A DNA stretch of 64,000 bases from Actinoplanes flavus (GCF_017592555.1 NZ_JAGFNS010000001.1:435071-499070); one strand, 5' to 3'. Shown: positions 17,082 through 26,080, numbered from the stretch's first letter. Translations and numbers: made by a program. The notes: generated by a model from the letters alone, not told the origin.

Positions 17082-17110
17082 ACCGTAAGCCGGGCTTTCA
17101 GCCATGTCAA
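17082..17110 (-). promoter_or_regulatory. Promoter of the sugar ABC operon
   Basis: Minus-strand TTGACA and TACGGT are separated by exactly 17 bp, 52 bp before the binding-protein start. This is the best consensus promoter in the window. A CebR-like palindrome and an ACCGGGT core touch its upstream edge. Confidence 0.7.
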
Positions 17111-17120
17111 TACCGGGTTA

Positions 17121-17134
17121 CGGGCGCGCTCCCA
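17121..17134. promoter_or_regulatory. CebR-like operator candidate
   Basis: CGGGCGCGCTCCCA matches 12 of 14 positions of the palindrome TGGGAGCGCTCCCA known for the LacI-family repressor CebR. It stands between the divergent LacI gene and the importer promoter, about 10 bp upstream of the -35 box. Function is inferred from similarity and place. Confidence 0.45.
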
Positions 17135-17167
17135 ACCCCACCCAGTCCGGATTATTCGGACACCCGG

Positions 17168-17196
17168 TTTACATTGTCCGATGTGTGCCGTAACAC
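17168..17196 (+). promoter_or_regulatory. Candidate promoter of the lacI-family gene
   Basis: TTTACA and TAACAC are separated by 17 bp, about 95 bp before the regulator start. One ACCCGGT core ends on the first base of the -35 box, which would allow autoregulation. Confidence 0.5.
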
Positions 17197-17291
17197 TTAA
17201 CCGATCAAGCGTGTGTCGGACGTCGAGGTAGTCCGTCGGCGTGCACCCGGCGCCCGATAAGCTCGGCGGCAGTGGGGACAGAGGAGACTGA

Positions 17292-18305
17292 GTGAAGCGG
17301 CCCACAATCGCCGACATCGCACGGCGGGCGGGCGTGTCCAAGGGCGCCGTGTCATATGCGCTGAACGGCCAGCCCGGCGTCTCCGAGGCGACCCGAAAGC
17401 GAATCCTGTCGATCGCCCAGGAGATCGGGTTCAACGCCAACAGCGCGGCCCGGGCCCTGTCCGGCGCCCGCGCGCGGGCCGTCGGCCTGACCCTGTGCCG
17501 CCCCGCCCGGCTGCTCGGCATCGAGCCCTGGTTCATGGGCCTGATCAGCGGTTTCGAGGCCGAGCTGGGTGAGCGGTCGTACGCGCTGACCCTCCAGGTG
17601 GTGGCCACCCCCGAGCAGGAGGTCGAGGTCTACCGCCGCTGGTGGGGCGAGCGCCGGATCGACGGCGTGATCGTCACCGACATCCGGGAGAACGACATCC
17701 GCATCCCGGTCCTCCAGGAACTCCAACTGCCGGCCATCGTGATCGGCGGCCCCGGCGACACCGGGCCGATCGCCCAGATCTGGTCCGACGACGCCGGCGC
17801 CATCACCGAGGCGGTCCGCTACCTGGTCGCCCTCGGGCACCACCGGATCGCCCGGGTCAGCGGCCCGCCCGGCCTGCTGCACACGCAGAACCGGACCAGG
17901 GCGTTCGAGGGCGTCTGCGCCGCCCTCGGCCTGGACCACTCGATCACCATCCCGGCCGACTACACCGGCGAGGAGGGCAGCCGGGCCACCCGGCGCCTGC
18001 TGATCGGCGGGGACCGGCCCACCGCGATCATCTACGACAACGACGTGATGGCGGTCGCCGGCCTGGCCGTGGCACAGGAGATGGGACTCTCCGTACCGGG
18101 TGACCTGTCCATCGTGGCCTGGGACGACTCACCACTGTGCAGCCTCGTCCACCCGCCGCTCACCGCGCTCAGCCGGGACATCTCGGCGTACGGGGCACAG
18201 GCGGCCCGGGAGCTGCTCAACGCCATCGACGGCACCAAGGTCGGCAACGTGGAGGCGGGCCGGGTCCACCTCACCCCACGAGGGAGCACCGCGCCGCCCC
18301 GTTAG
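17292..18305 (+). CDS. LacI-family transcriptional regulator
   Basis: Sugar-responsive DNA-binding repressor, 337 residues. The N-terminal helix-turn-helix reads TIADIARRAGVSKGAVSYALN with the hinge helix at NSAARALSG; a periplasmic-binding-protein-like ligand domain follows (about 62-330). GTG start with GAGGAG 5 nt upstream. It is divergent from the CebEFG-like importer and most likely controls it together with itself. Its stop overlaps the convergent GGDEF-EAL gene by 4 bp. Confidence 0.93.
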   Translation: MKRPTIADIARRAGVSKGAVSYALNGQPGVSEATRKRILSIAQEIGFNANSAARALSGARARAVGLTLCRPARLLGIEPWFMGLISGFEAELGERSYALTLQVVATPEQEVEVYRRWWGERRIDGVIVTDIRENDIRIPVLQELQLPAIVIGGPGDTGPIAQIWSDDAGAITEAVRYLVALGHHRIARVSGPPGLLHTQNRTRAFEGVCAALGLDHSITIPADYTGEEGSRATRRLLIGGDRPTAIIYDNDVMAVAGLAVAQEMGLSVPGDLSIVAWDDSPLCSLVHPPLTALSRDISAYGAQAARELLNAIDGTKVGNVEAGRVHLTPRGSTAPPR

Positions 18306-20815
18306 CCGCGGTGGCTCTCCAGGTAGGCCTCGACGCGCTCGGCCGGCCCCGGATAGCCGAGCGCGAAACCCTGGCCGTACCGGCAGCCGGCCGCCACCGC
18401 CCGGGCGATGTGCTCGTCGGTCTCCAAGCCCTTGGCCACCACGTCCAGGCCCAGCCGGCGACCGAGACTGACCACCACGTCCAGCACCGCCGGGCCGCCG
18501 CCGACCACCGCCTCCGCGGGCGGGTCGATCAGCGCCCGGCTCAGCTTCAGCATGTCCACCGGCAGCCGCCGCAGATGCGACAGCGACGTCTGGCCCGACC
18601 CGAAGTCGTCCAGCGCGGCCCGGACACCGAGTTTGCGCAGCCCGGCCAGGGCGGCCACGATCGCCGGCACGTCCTCGGCGATCCAGGTCTCGGCCACCTC
18701 CACGACCAGGCGTTCCGGAAGCAGGCCGTAGCGGCGCAGGATGGTGGCGACCCGGTCCGGGAAACGGGCGGTGAGCAGCTCACGCGGGCCCACGTTCACG
18801 GACAGCCAGAAATCGTCGCGCACCGTCCAGGAGGCGAGACGGCGGCACGCCTCGTCGAGCACCCACTCGTCCAGCTCGGCGGTGATCCCCAGCGCCGCGG
18901 CGATCGGCAGCAGCTCCCCCGGCGGGATCGTGCCCAGCTCCGGGTGCCGCCAGCGGAGCAGCGCCTCGACCCCGGCCGGGCGGCCGTCACGCAGCGCCGA
19001 CACCGGTTGGAACACCAGGTCCAGCTCACCGCGCCCGGCCGCGCCGAGCAGCTGCTGCTCCAGCTCCATCCGGCGGTGCAACTGGATCTCCACGTCCGGG
19101 TCGTACCACTCGACCCGGTCCCGGCCCAGCTGCCGGGCCCGCTGCCGGGCCAGGTCCGCCTGGCGCAGCACGTCGTCCGAGTCGGCGCCGCCGGCCAGCT
19201 CGGCCAGGCCCACGCTGGTGTAGAGCGTCACGGTCGCCCCGGGCAGCGGGTACGGCTCGCCGAGAGTGGTGACGATCCGGGTGGCCAGGGCGTACGCGGG
19301 CACCGCCGACTCACCGGTCAGCACCGCGAACTCGTCGCCGCCCAGCCGGGCCGCCACGTCCTCGCCACCGAGCAGGCCCCGGATCCGGCGGCTCACCTCG
19401 ATCAGCACCGCGTCGCCGATCTCCCGGCCCCGGGTGTCGTTGACCTCGGCCAGTCCGTGCAGGTCGATCACCAGCAGGGTGCCCTGCTGCCCGGCCCGGC
19501 GGCGGAACGCCAGCAGGTCCCGCATCAGCGCCCGGCGGTTCGCCAGACCGGTCAACTGGTCCAGGTAGGAGAGCCGGCTGAGGGTGCGCTCCAGGTGCCG
19601 GCGCTCGCCGACGTCCCGGACGTGCACCACGATCGCCGCCACCTCGGGGACGGCCCGCTGGTCGGAGATCGTCGACTCGGTGTCCCGCCAGAGCCGCGCG
19701 CCGTCCCGCATCCGGGCGTTGATCAGCACCGGCGACCCGCCCTCGTCCGCGCCGGCGAGGATCGAGCCGATCACCGCGTCCGCGTCCGCCGCGTCGTCCG
19801 GGTGGATCAGCTCCCGGAACTCCCGGCCGATCACCTCCTCGTCACGCAGCCCGAAGAGGCGGGCCGCGGCCGGGGACTGCCAGCGGACGGTCAGTTTCTC
19901 GTCCAGCACCAGGGTCAGGTCGGTGGCGCCGGCCACCAACGAGCGGAAGTGCGCCTCGGCCACCCGTAGGCGGCCCGCGTACCGGCGGATGTCGCGCACC
20001 ACGAGCAGTTCCCGTACGGCCAGGACGCTGACCATCACGAGACCGAAGATGATCGCCTCGGTGTCGAAGTCCCGGACCGTCACCAGGTGCCAGATCGCGG
20101 CGATCACGCCGACCGCGGCCGGCACCGCCAGCAGCGGATAGCTGGCCAGGTACTGGTCGGGGTGCCGGGGTTCCAGCGGCGGGGGCGGCAGGTCCCGCCG
20201 GGAGCCACCGACCGCCGACGCGGTCAGCCCACCCACCACCAGCAGCGTGGCCGGCCAGAGCAGCGGGCCGGTCGACCGGTAGGCCAGCATCCCCAGCCCG
20301 ATCAGGACCAGCGACGATCCGGCGCCGCACCACAGGGCCGGCACCGGGCGGGGCCGGGCCCGCAGCACGATCACCGTGACCATCGCGACGCCGCCGGCCG
20401 CGATGAGCAGCGCCGGCACCAGCTCGGGACGCCGGGTGGTGGCCGGGATCAGGTACGCCGCGAAGCCCAGGCTCACCCCCAGCCCCACCCCGTCGAACAT
20501 CCGCCGCAGCCGGACCACCCAGTTGCGGGCCGCGCCGGGCAGCAGCGACGTGCCGGTCACGAAGCAGGTGGCGGCGACGGCCAGCCCGGCGGTCAGCCAG
20601 ACCACCCGGTGCTCCGGCGCCCACCACGGGATCAGCCCGGTCAGCCCGGTGGCCAGCGCGCCCAGGCCGACGAAACCGGCACCCCGGCAGGCCACGAAGG
20701 TGCCGTCGGCACGATGGATCGACAGCGCCACGCGGATCAGGACGGCGGCCGCGCCGAGGCCGGCGACGGCGATCGCCAGCGCCGCGACAGCGGAGCCGGG
20801 TGGCACAGCGGTCAT
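18302..20815 (-). CDS. Membrane PAS-GGDEF-EAL protein, probably degenerate
   Basis: 837 residues: about eight membrane helices (10-275), a PAS domain (about 290-405), a GGDEF domain (about 415-565; GGDEF at 492-496) and an EAL domain (about 590-835; EAL at 617-619). Several active-site residues differ. In GGDEF the segment normally DxDxFK reads DLHGLA, losing the Lys. In EAL the AEGVE Glu is Lys795 (AKGLE) and KID reads KLS. The RxxD inhibitory site is also missing. It may therefore bind rather than turn over c-di-GMP. Start at MTAVPPG with AGAGGA upstream. Its 3' end overlaps the convergent lacI gene by 4 bp. Confidence 0.88.
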   Translation of the reverse strand: MTAVPPGSAVAALAIAVAGLGAAAVLIRVALSIHRADGTFVACRGAGFVGLGALATGLTGLIPWWAPEHRVVWLTAGLAVAATCFVTGTSLLPGAARNWVVRLRRMFDGVGLGVSLGFAAYLIPATTRRPELVPALLIAAGGVAMVTVIVLRARPRPVPALWCGAGSSLVLIGLGMLAYRSTGPLLWPATLLVVGGLTASAVGGSRRDLPPPPLEPRHPDQYLASYPLLAVPAAVGVIAAIWHLVTVRDFDTEAIIFGLVMVSVLAVRELLVVRDIRRYAGRLRVAEAHFRSLVAGATDLTLVLDEKLTVRWQSPAAARLFGLRDEEVIGREFRELIHPDDAADADAVIGSILAGADEGGSPVLINARMRDGARLWRDTESTISDQRAVPEVAAIVVHVRDVGERRHLERTLSRLSYLDQLTGLANRRALMRDLLAFRRRAGQQGTLLVIDLHGLAEVNDTRGREIGDAVLIEVSRRIRGLLGGEDVAARLGGDEFAVLTGESAVPAYALATRIVTTLGEPYPLPGATVTLYTSVGLAELAGGADSDDVLRQADLARQRARQLGRDRVEWYDPDVEIQLHRRMELEQQLLGAAGRGELDLVFQPVSALRDGRPAGVEALLRWRHPELGTIPPGELLPIAAALGITAELDEWVLDEACRRLASWTVRDDFWLSVNVGPRELLTARFPDRVATILRRYGLLPERLVVEVAETWIAEDVPAIVAALAGLRKLGVRAALDDFGSGQTSLSHLRRLPVDMLKLSRALIDPPAEAVVGGGPAVLDVVVSLGRRLGLDVVAKGLETDEHIARAVAAGCRYGQGFALGYPGPAERVEAYLESHRG

Positions 20816-21016
20816 CGGCGGTCCTCTGCTGTCGGCCCGGCGAGCCGGGGTGGGGCGGAGCGAGAGGGAGCTGCACCGGGTCAACGAGGGTCCCCGGATC
20901 GGGTTACGGCACGGCGTGTCACCGTCCCACGAACGGAATCGTCGGCCATTCAACGATGACGGTCAACCGGTGACCGGCCGGACGGGTCCGGCGTACCGGG
21001 TGGGAGGATGGGGGAT

Positions 21017-21403
21017 GTGAGCAGTCGTCCCGTCCTCCGCGTCCGTAAGTCCGGCGCCGTGCTGGTCGCCGCGTTGATCGCGCTCGTCGGCACGGTCCCG
21101 CTCGCCGGCGCCGCCTGGCAGTTGACCCCGATCCTGCTGATCCCGCTCGCCGCCCTGGTCTGGGCGTGGCGGGCCGGCACCGACGTCTACCCCGACGAGC
21201 TGCGGGTGCGCGCCCTCTTCGGCGGCAACCGGGTGCCCTGGAGCCGGGTCGTGGAGCTGGCGCCGGACCGGCACGGCCGGGTCTCCGCCCTGCTCGACAA
21301 CGGCAACGTCATCCGGCTCACCGGTGTCACCAGGGCCAATCTTCCGCTGGTCCTCGAAGCCGCCGGTCACCCGGTGACCGACCGGGACGCCGCCGCTCCA
21401 TGA
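21017..21403 (+). CDS. Small membrane protein with bacterial PH-like domain
   Basis: 128 residues: two adjacent hydrophobic helices (about 12-50) followed by a short beta-rich domain containing RVRALFGGNRVPWSRVVEL, which resembles the bacterial PH-like (PF10756-type) family of actinobacterial membrane proteins. Function unknown. GTG start chosen because GGAGG is 9 nt upstream; an ATG at 21008 is in frame but has the GGAGG directly adjacent. It precedes the sugar dehydrogenase by 65 bp and may share its transcript. Confidence 0.75.
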   Translation: MSSRPVLRVRKSGAVLVAALIALVGTVPLAGAAWQLTPILLIPLAALVWAWRAGTDVYPDELRVRALFGGNRVPWSRVVELAPDRHGRVSALLDNGNVIRLTGVTRANLPLVLEAAGHPVTDRDAAAP

Positions 21404-21468
21404 GCGGCGGGGTTCTGTCGGACCTCGCGGCTACCCTGGTCGGCAGATGTCGAGAGGGGTGGCTTGTC

Positions 21469-22629
21469 GTGCGATTCCGCCGGGTCCGCGCCGTGGCCGC
21501 GACGTCCAGCGCCGTGCTGGCGCTGACCGCGGGCTGCAGCTTCGGGCCACCAGGCCCGGATCAGGCCGGCTCGCCGCCCAACCTGCCCCGCCCGTCGGTC
21601 GCGCCGACCGCCGGCGAGGGTGACGCCGAGCGCGAGGTCGCCCTCAGCGTGCTGGCGAAGGATCTCGAGGTCCCGTGGGGCATGGCCTTCCTGCCCGACG
21701 GCGGCGCGGTGGTCACCGAGCGCGACACCGCCCGCATCCTCAAGATCGGTCCCGAGTCGACCGCCGGCGGGCTCCGGGTCACCGAGTTGCGGCGGCTCGG
21801 CGAGGTCACGGCCGGCGGTGACGGCGGGCTGCTCGGCGTGGCCGTGTCACCGAAGTTCGCGTCGGACAAGACCCTCTTCGTCTACTACACGACCGCGCAG
21901 GACAACCGGATCGCCAAGATCGCCGGGGACGGGCCGGTCCAGCCGATCCTCACCGGCATCCCGCGGTCCGCCGACCACAACGGCGGCGCCTTGGCGTTCG
22001 GGCCGGACGGTCTGCTCTACGCGGGCACCGGCGACGGCACGCCCGACGGCACCCAGGCCCAGGACCCGAAGAGCCTCGGCGGCAAGATCCTGCGCATCAC
22101 CACGGCCGGCAGGCCCGCCCCCGGCAACCCGGTGCGGAATTCACCGGTCTGGTCGTCCGGGCACCGCAACGTGCAGGGCCTGACCTGGGACGAGACGAAG
22201 CGGATGTTCGCCACCGACCGCGGCCAGCCGCGCACCGCCGAGCTCAACGTGGTGGTGAAGGGAAAGAACTACGGCTGGCCGAAAGCGGACGGCCCCGCCA
22301 CCAACCCGAAATTCACCGATCCCCTGGTCTCCTGGCCCACCGACACGTCGTCGTGCGCCGGTGTCGCCACGCTGGAGAGCATGGTCGCCACCGCGTGCGT
22401 GCTCGGCCGGCGGTTGCAGCTGCTCAACGTGACGGGCAACGGCACCGTGCTGGGCAGCCCGCAGGAGCTGCTGGCCGATGAGTTCGGCCGGCTGCGTGCC
22501 CTGGCCGCCGCGCCGGACGGATCGTTCTGGGTGGCCACCTCCAACCAGGAGGACGCCGGGCAGCCCGGTCCCGAGGACGACCGCATTCTCCGGCTGGTGT
22601 TCTCCGACGGCGGCGCCGGCCGGAGTTGA
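21469..22629 (+). CDS. PQQ-type aldose sugar dehydrogenase, lipoprotein
   Basis: Six-bladed propeller enzyme of the soluble glucose/aldose dehydrogenase (YliI-like) family, expected outside the membrane. 386 residues with a signal peptide ending LTAGC, lipid Cys at residue 23. Family motifs include VPWGMAFLPDGGAVVTER near 66, GGDGGLLGVAVSP near 105, DHNGGALAFGPDGLLYAGTGDG near 165 and GHRNVQGLTWD near 228. GTG start chosen because it gives a normal lipoprotein signal with GAGAGGGG upstream; an ATG at 21400 overlapping the previous stop would add 23 residues. Confidence 0.85.
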   Translation: MRFRRVRAVAATSSAVLALTAGCSFGPPGPDQAGSPPNLPRPSVAPTAGEGDAEREVALSVLAKDLEVPWGMAFLPDGGAVVTERDTARILKIGPESTAGGLRVTELRRLGEVTAGGDGGLLGVAVSPKFASDKTLFVYYTTAQDNRIAKIAGDGPVQPILTGIPRSADHNGGALAFGPDGLLYAGTGDGTPDGTQAQDPKSLGGKILRITTAGRPAPGNPVRNSPVWSSGHRNVQGLTWDETKRMFATDRGQPRTAELNVVVKGKNYGWPKADGPATNPKFTDPLVSWPTDTSSCAGVATLESMVATACVLGRRLQLLNVTGNGTVLGSPQELLADEFGRLRALAAAPDGSFWVATSNQEDAGQPGPEDDRILRLVFSDGGAGRS

Positions 22630-22677
22630 CGGCGATGACTGTTTCGCGGCGATCCGGATCGGGCAGGTGAGGGCCCG

Positions 22678-24393
22678 ATGAGCGAGGCGCCGACCAACCA
22701 GGAATCGCCCCGGCGGAGCACACGCCGACGCGCCGCCACCGCCACCTCCGCGCTCCTCGGAACGGTGACGCGGTCGTTCCGGGCGCTGGCCGGGCCGCTC
22801 CGGGCCGGCGCCGGCTTCTTCCGGGCGGCCACCGGTCTGACCGGCCGGGCGGTCCGGCATCGGTGGGCCCGGCGGCTGCGGGTCGCGGCGGCGATCGGGT
22901 TGACCGCGATCGTCGGCTCGCTGATCGGGGTGATGCTCTTCGCCCGCTCCGATCTGAACGTCGGCCCGTTCAGCGCCGAGATGGCGGTGATCCCGTCCGT
23001 GCACGGCGGCACCGAGGTGAACATCCCACCGCTCGGCTCGCTGCACCTGGACAGTCACCGCGGCCCGGTGCACCTGCGGGTGGACCTCGGCTCGCTGGAC
23101 CAGAGCCGGACCGAGGCGCTGATCGACAATCCGGCCGCGATCAGCACGGCCGGCGAGCGGGCGGTCGACGAGGTGGTCGCCGGGGTGGCCCGGCTCGGCC
23201 TGCGCACCATGGGCCTGGCCGTGCTCAGCACGCTCGTCCTGGCCGCGCTGATCTTCCGCGACACCCGGCGGACGGCGGCGGCCGGCCTGACCGCACTGGT
23301 CGTCACCGGCGGCAGCCTGGGCGTGGCCGCCGCCACGCTGCGACCGGATTCGATCAGTGAGCCACGCTATGAGGGCCTGCTCGTCAACGCGCCCGCCGTG
23401 GTCGGTGACGCCCGGCGGATCGCCGACAACTACGGGCGCTACTCGGAACAGCTCCAGGCCATCCTCGGCAACGTGAGCCGGGTCTACTCGACCATCTCGG
23501 CGCTGCCGGTGTACGAGCCGGCCGGCAACACCACCCGCCTGCTGCACGTCTCCGACCTGCATCTGAACCCGACGTCGTGGGGCCTCATCCGGACCGTGGT
23601 GGAGACCTTCGAGATCGACGCGGTGATCGACACCGGCGACATGGTCGACTGGGGAAGCAGCGCCGAGACGTCGTACGTGGCGTCCATCCCGTCGATCCAG
23701 GTCCCCTACATCTACGTGCGCGGCAACCACGACTCGGCGGCGATCCAGGCCGCCGTGGCCCGGCAGAGCAACGCCGTGGTCCTCGACGACGCGCTCACCG
23801 AGATCGACGGGCTGACCATCGCGGGCATCGGCGACCCCCAGTTCACCCCCGACAAGAGCGAGACGAACGCGGCCGGCGACGAATCCAGCCCCGAGCTGCT
23901 GACCGCCGCCGGCGACCAACTGGCACAGACGATCCGCGACTCCGGCAAAAAGGTCGACATCGCCCTGGTCCACGACCCGGCCATGGCCCAGCCGCTGTCC
24001 GGCCTGGTCCCGCTGGTGCTCGCCGGCCACAAACACCGCCGCTCGGTGAGCACACTGCCCGCGCCCACCGCACCCCCGCCAGGCCCGTCGGCGTCGGCGT
24101 CCCCGGCCCCGTCGGCGTCCACGGCACCCTTGCCCACCATCACCACCCGCCTCATGGTGGAGGGCTCGACCGGCGGCGCCGGGCTGCGCGGCCTGGAAGG
24201 CGAGGACGCGACCCCGCTGAGCCTGTCGGTCCTCTACTTCGACGAGAACAACGAGCTCAAGGCATACGACGACATCCAACTCGGCGGCACCGGCGAGTCG
24301 AACGTGGAGATGCAGCGCAACGTCATCGGCCTCGAACCGGAGCCGTCCCCCACCCCGGCGCCCTCCCTCTCGGCGGTCCAGCCGTCGCGCTGA
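22678..24393 (+). CDS. Membrane-anchored metallophosphoesterase
   Basis: 571 residues. A basic N-terminus (1-60) is followed by a helix at about 65-85, an extracytoplasmic stretch, two helices at about 175-220, then a calcineurin-like phosphoesterase domain outside the membrane (about 285-560). Metal motifs are all present: DLHLN, DTGDMVDWG, RGNHDS, ALVHDP and LAGHKHR. A Pro/Ser/Ala-rich insert (about 460-480) interrupts the domain before its end. Substrate unknown. It follows the sugar dehydrogenase by 48 bp, and no functional link is evident. Confidence 0.88.
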   Translation: MSEAPTNQESPRRSTRRRAATATSALLGTVTRSFRALAGPLRAGAGFFRAATGLTGRAVRHRWARRLRVAAAIGLTAIVGSLIGVMLFARSDLNVGPFSAEMAVIPSVHGGTEVNIPPLGSLHLDSHRGPVHLRVDLGSLDQSRTEALIDNPAAISTAGERAVDEVVAGVARLGLRTMGLAVLSTLVLAALIFRDTRRTAAAGLTALVVTGGSLGVAAATLRPDSISEPRYEGLLVNAPAVVGDARRIADNYGRYSEQLQAILGNVSRVYSTISALPVYEPAGNTTRLLHVSDLHLNPTSWGLIRTVVETFEIDAVIDTGDMVDWGSSAETSYVASIPSIQVPYIYVRGNHDSAAIQAAVARQSNAVVLDDALTEIDGLTIAGIGDPQFTPDKSETNAAGDESSPELLTAAGDQLAQTIRDSGKKVDIALVHDPAMAQPLSGLVPLVLAGHKHRRSVSTLPAPTAPPPGPSASASPAPSASTAPLPTITTRLMVEGSTGGAGLRGLEGEDATPLSLSVLYFDENNELKAYDDIQLGGTGESNVEMQRNVIGLEPEPSPTPAPSLSAVQPSR

Positions 24394-24748
24394 CCGGTCA
24401 CGCGCGTCTTCTCACTTCCTTTCCGGTACGCGCGACCCCGGCGGAACCCGGGCGGGGACCGGCGAGAACCGGCGGAAACCGGCGAGACCCGGCGGGAACG
24501 GCGAGACCGACGCGAGACCCGGCGGGAACAGCGCGACCCGACGCGAGACCCAGCGGGAACAGCGCGACCCGAAGCGAGAACCGGCGGGAACAGCGGGACC
24601 CGGCGAGAACCGGCGGGCGGCGGAGTAAGCGCCTCGGTCATGGGGTCGGAGTGGGTGGCGCGGTGTTGGGTTCGTGTGGCTGAGGAGGGGGCAGTCGGCT
24701 GGATGGCCTGCGCTAGCGGCGAAGTGCCGGCGGGGCTGTTGTTGGTCT
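24394..24748. other. 355-bp intergenic stretch with tandem repeats
   Basis: Between convergent genes. The first 90 bp are unremarkable, then come about four and a half degenerate 29-31-bp tandem units at 24486-24620. The last 130 bp hold nothing I can identify. Confidence 0.65.
24486..24620. repeat. Degenerate 29-31-bp tandem repeat (VNTR-like)
   Basis: Four successive units begin GACCCGGCGGGAAC or a close variant and end CGACGCGA or a variant; a fifth is truncated. Shorter related pieces (ACCGGCGGAAACCGGCGAG) occur just upstream from 24460. There are no unique spacers, so it is not a CRISPR array. Confidence 0.7.
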
Positions 24749-25993
24749 TCAGGGGATTCGGCGGAGGTCCAACTGGAGTGTGCCGGTGTCCAGGCCCTCT
24801 GGGTCGATCTCGATGGTGTAGATGCCGGCTGTGGTACTGAAAGCCAGCGATGCGGTGGGGCGCTCGGCAGTCAGTGTGCCGGAGCCGGCGTCGAGGCCCA
24901 GGGGGGTCAGCAGTTGTACCGAGGTCTGGCCGGTGGCGGTCAGGGAACCCCGGCGGACGGTCAGCCGGAGCTGGTCGGCCTCCTTGGCGCGGAAGGTGAC
25001 GTAGGCTCGCTCGCCGGCTCGGGACAGGGTGATGCGGGACGGCGGGGCGCCGGGGGTGAGGCGCGCCGTGACGGCGCCGACCAGCTGGACGGTGAGGGTG
25101 CCGGTGAGTGTGGTGTCCGGGTTGACCTCGATGGTGTGGACGCCGCCGGCTGTGGTGTCGAAGTTCAGGGTTCGGAAGTCGCTGTCCTCGCCGAGGGCTC
25201 CGAGCACCTCGGTCTCGCCGGCCGGGGTGGTGACCTTGAGATCGGTGTACTCCTGGCGGGGCAGGGTGCCTCGCCGGGCCACCAGGGTGAGATGCCGTGC
25301 CGCCGGCGACGGGAAGGTGAGGAAGGCCCGTTCGCCGGGTTTTCCGATGGTGACCTTCCGGGGTGGGCCGCCGGGGACGAGGGTGCCCGAGGTCGATCCG
25401 CGCAGGCTGAGCAGTACGGTTCCGTGTTCGGCGACCCGGGGTTTCACCTCGATGATGTAGCCGGCGGTCGCCGGGGCGGTGAAGTCGACGCTCGCCGACG
25501 ACCAGGTGGTGAGCAGGGTGCCCTCGGCCACCTTCTCGTCGATGCGGCGGATGATCACGTCGGTGTTGTCGGCCGCGGTGAGGGTGCGACGTTCGGCCAG
25601 TACGGTGAGACGCTGCCCGGCGGTGGCGTCGAACCGGACGATGGCGAGCCGGTCGGCGTCGACCAGCGCACCCGGGCCGCCGACCGTGAGCCGGTCGACA
25701 CCCGGCGCCCCGGCGCGAAACAGCGGACCACCGGCCGCGAGCCGCCCGCCTGGGACCGCAGCACGGAACAGCGGACCACCGGCCGCGAGCCGGTCGGGCG
25801 AGGTCATGGCGGTGAGCAGCGGGGCGCCGACGGGGAGGTGCACGGGTGGGGTCATGGTGGTCAGCAGGGGGCCGCCGATGTTGGTCAGGCCGGCCACTAC
25901 GACCGTGGCGAGCACCCCTAACGCGGAGAACAGTGGCATTTCCGCAGAATATGACGGATTAGCCGTTTTCTGGCTGGATCGAGGGGCTCTCAT
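24749..25993 (-). CDS. Secreted or anchored protein built of repeated beta modules
   Basis: Not recognised by family. 414 residues. A basic start is followed by one hydrophobic helix (FSALGVLATVVVAGL, about 20-35) that may be an anchor or uncleaved signal. A linker of short repeats (about 45-95, GGPLFRA units) comes next. Then come three modules of roughly 105-110 residues, each with an ERAYVTF / QLRLTVRRGSL-type core and a GGVHTIEV / AGIYTIEI-type end. This resembles pre-peptidase-C-like beta domains, which is only a guess. The start is uncertain (25993, or 25939 nearer the helix); ribosome-binding sites are weak. It lies downstream of gatB. Confidence 0.65.
   Translation of the reverse strand: MRAPRSSQKTANPSYSAEMPLFSALGVLATVVVAGLTNIGGPLLTTMTPPVHLPVGAPLLTAMTSPDRLAAGGPLFRAAVPGGRLAAGGPLFRAGAPGVDRLTVGGPGALVDADRLAIVRFDATAGQRLTVLAERRTLTAADNTDVIIRRIDEKVAEGTLLTTWSSASVDFTAPATAGYIIEVKPRVAEHGTVLLSLRGSTSGTLVPGGPPRKVTIGKPGERAFLTFPSPAARHLTLVARRGTLPRQEYTDLKVTTPAGETEVLGALGEDSDFRTLNFDTTAGGVHTIEVNPDTTLTGTLTVQLVGAVTARLTPGAPPSRITLSRAGERAYVTFRAKEADQLRLTVRRGSLTATGQTSVQLLTPLGLDAGSGTLTAERPTASLAFSTTAGIYTIEIDPEGLDTGTLQLDLRRIP
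25721..25792. repeat. In-frame 48-bp direct repeat in the linker of the repeat protein
   Basis: A 24-bp block is identical at 25721-25744 and 25769-25792, 48 bp (16 codons) apart. It encodes part of the repeated RLAAGGPLFRA linker. Recent in-frame duplication is the simplest reading. Confidence 0.65.
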
Positions 25994-26080
25994 CCGCGCG
26001 GGCCACGGCTCTGCGGTGTGGCCGTGAGCGGACGGCGGCAGCTCCGCCCGAAACGGGCGGCAAAGGGCCGGGGACGGCAA

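Larger units (their letters stand above)
17064..17168. promoter_or_regulatory. Three ACC(C/G)GGT cores in the divergent control region
   Basis: Short palindromic cores lie at 17064-17070, 17112-17118 and 17162-17168, with centres 48 and 50 bp apart, close to five helical turns each. They flank the importer promoter and touch the regulator's -35 box. They may be operator half-units for the LacI protein, or chance in GC-rich DNA. Confidence 0.35.

Noticed and set aside
20961..20975. Inverted repeat GGTCA-N5-TGACC between the second GGDEF-EAL gene and the PH-like gene
   Set aside because: A 5-bp arm in GC-rich DNA is expected by chance, and no regulator is adjacent.
20816..21016. WhiG/FliA-type promoter search near the c-di-GMP and chemotaxis genes
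   Set aside because: No convincing TAAA plus GCCGATAA-type pair was found here or before 43932.
24486..24620. CRISPR-like appearance of the tandem units
   Set aside because: The units are adjacent without unique spacers, are degenerate, and no cas gene is nearby.
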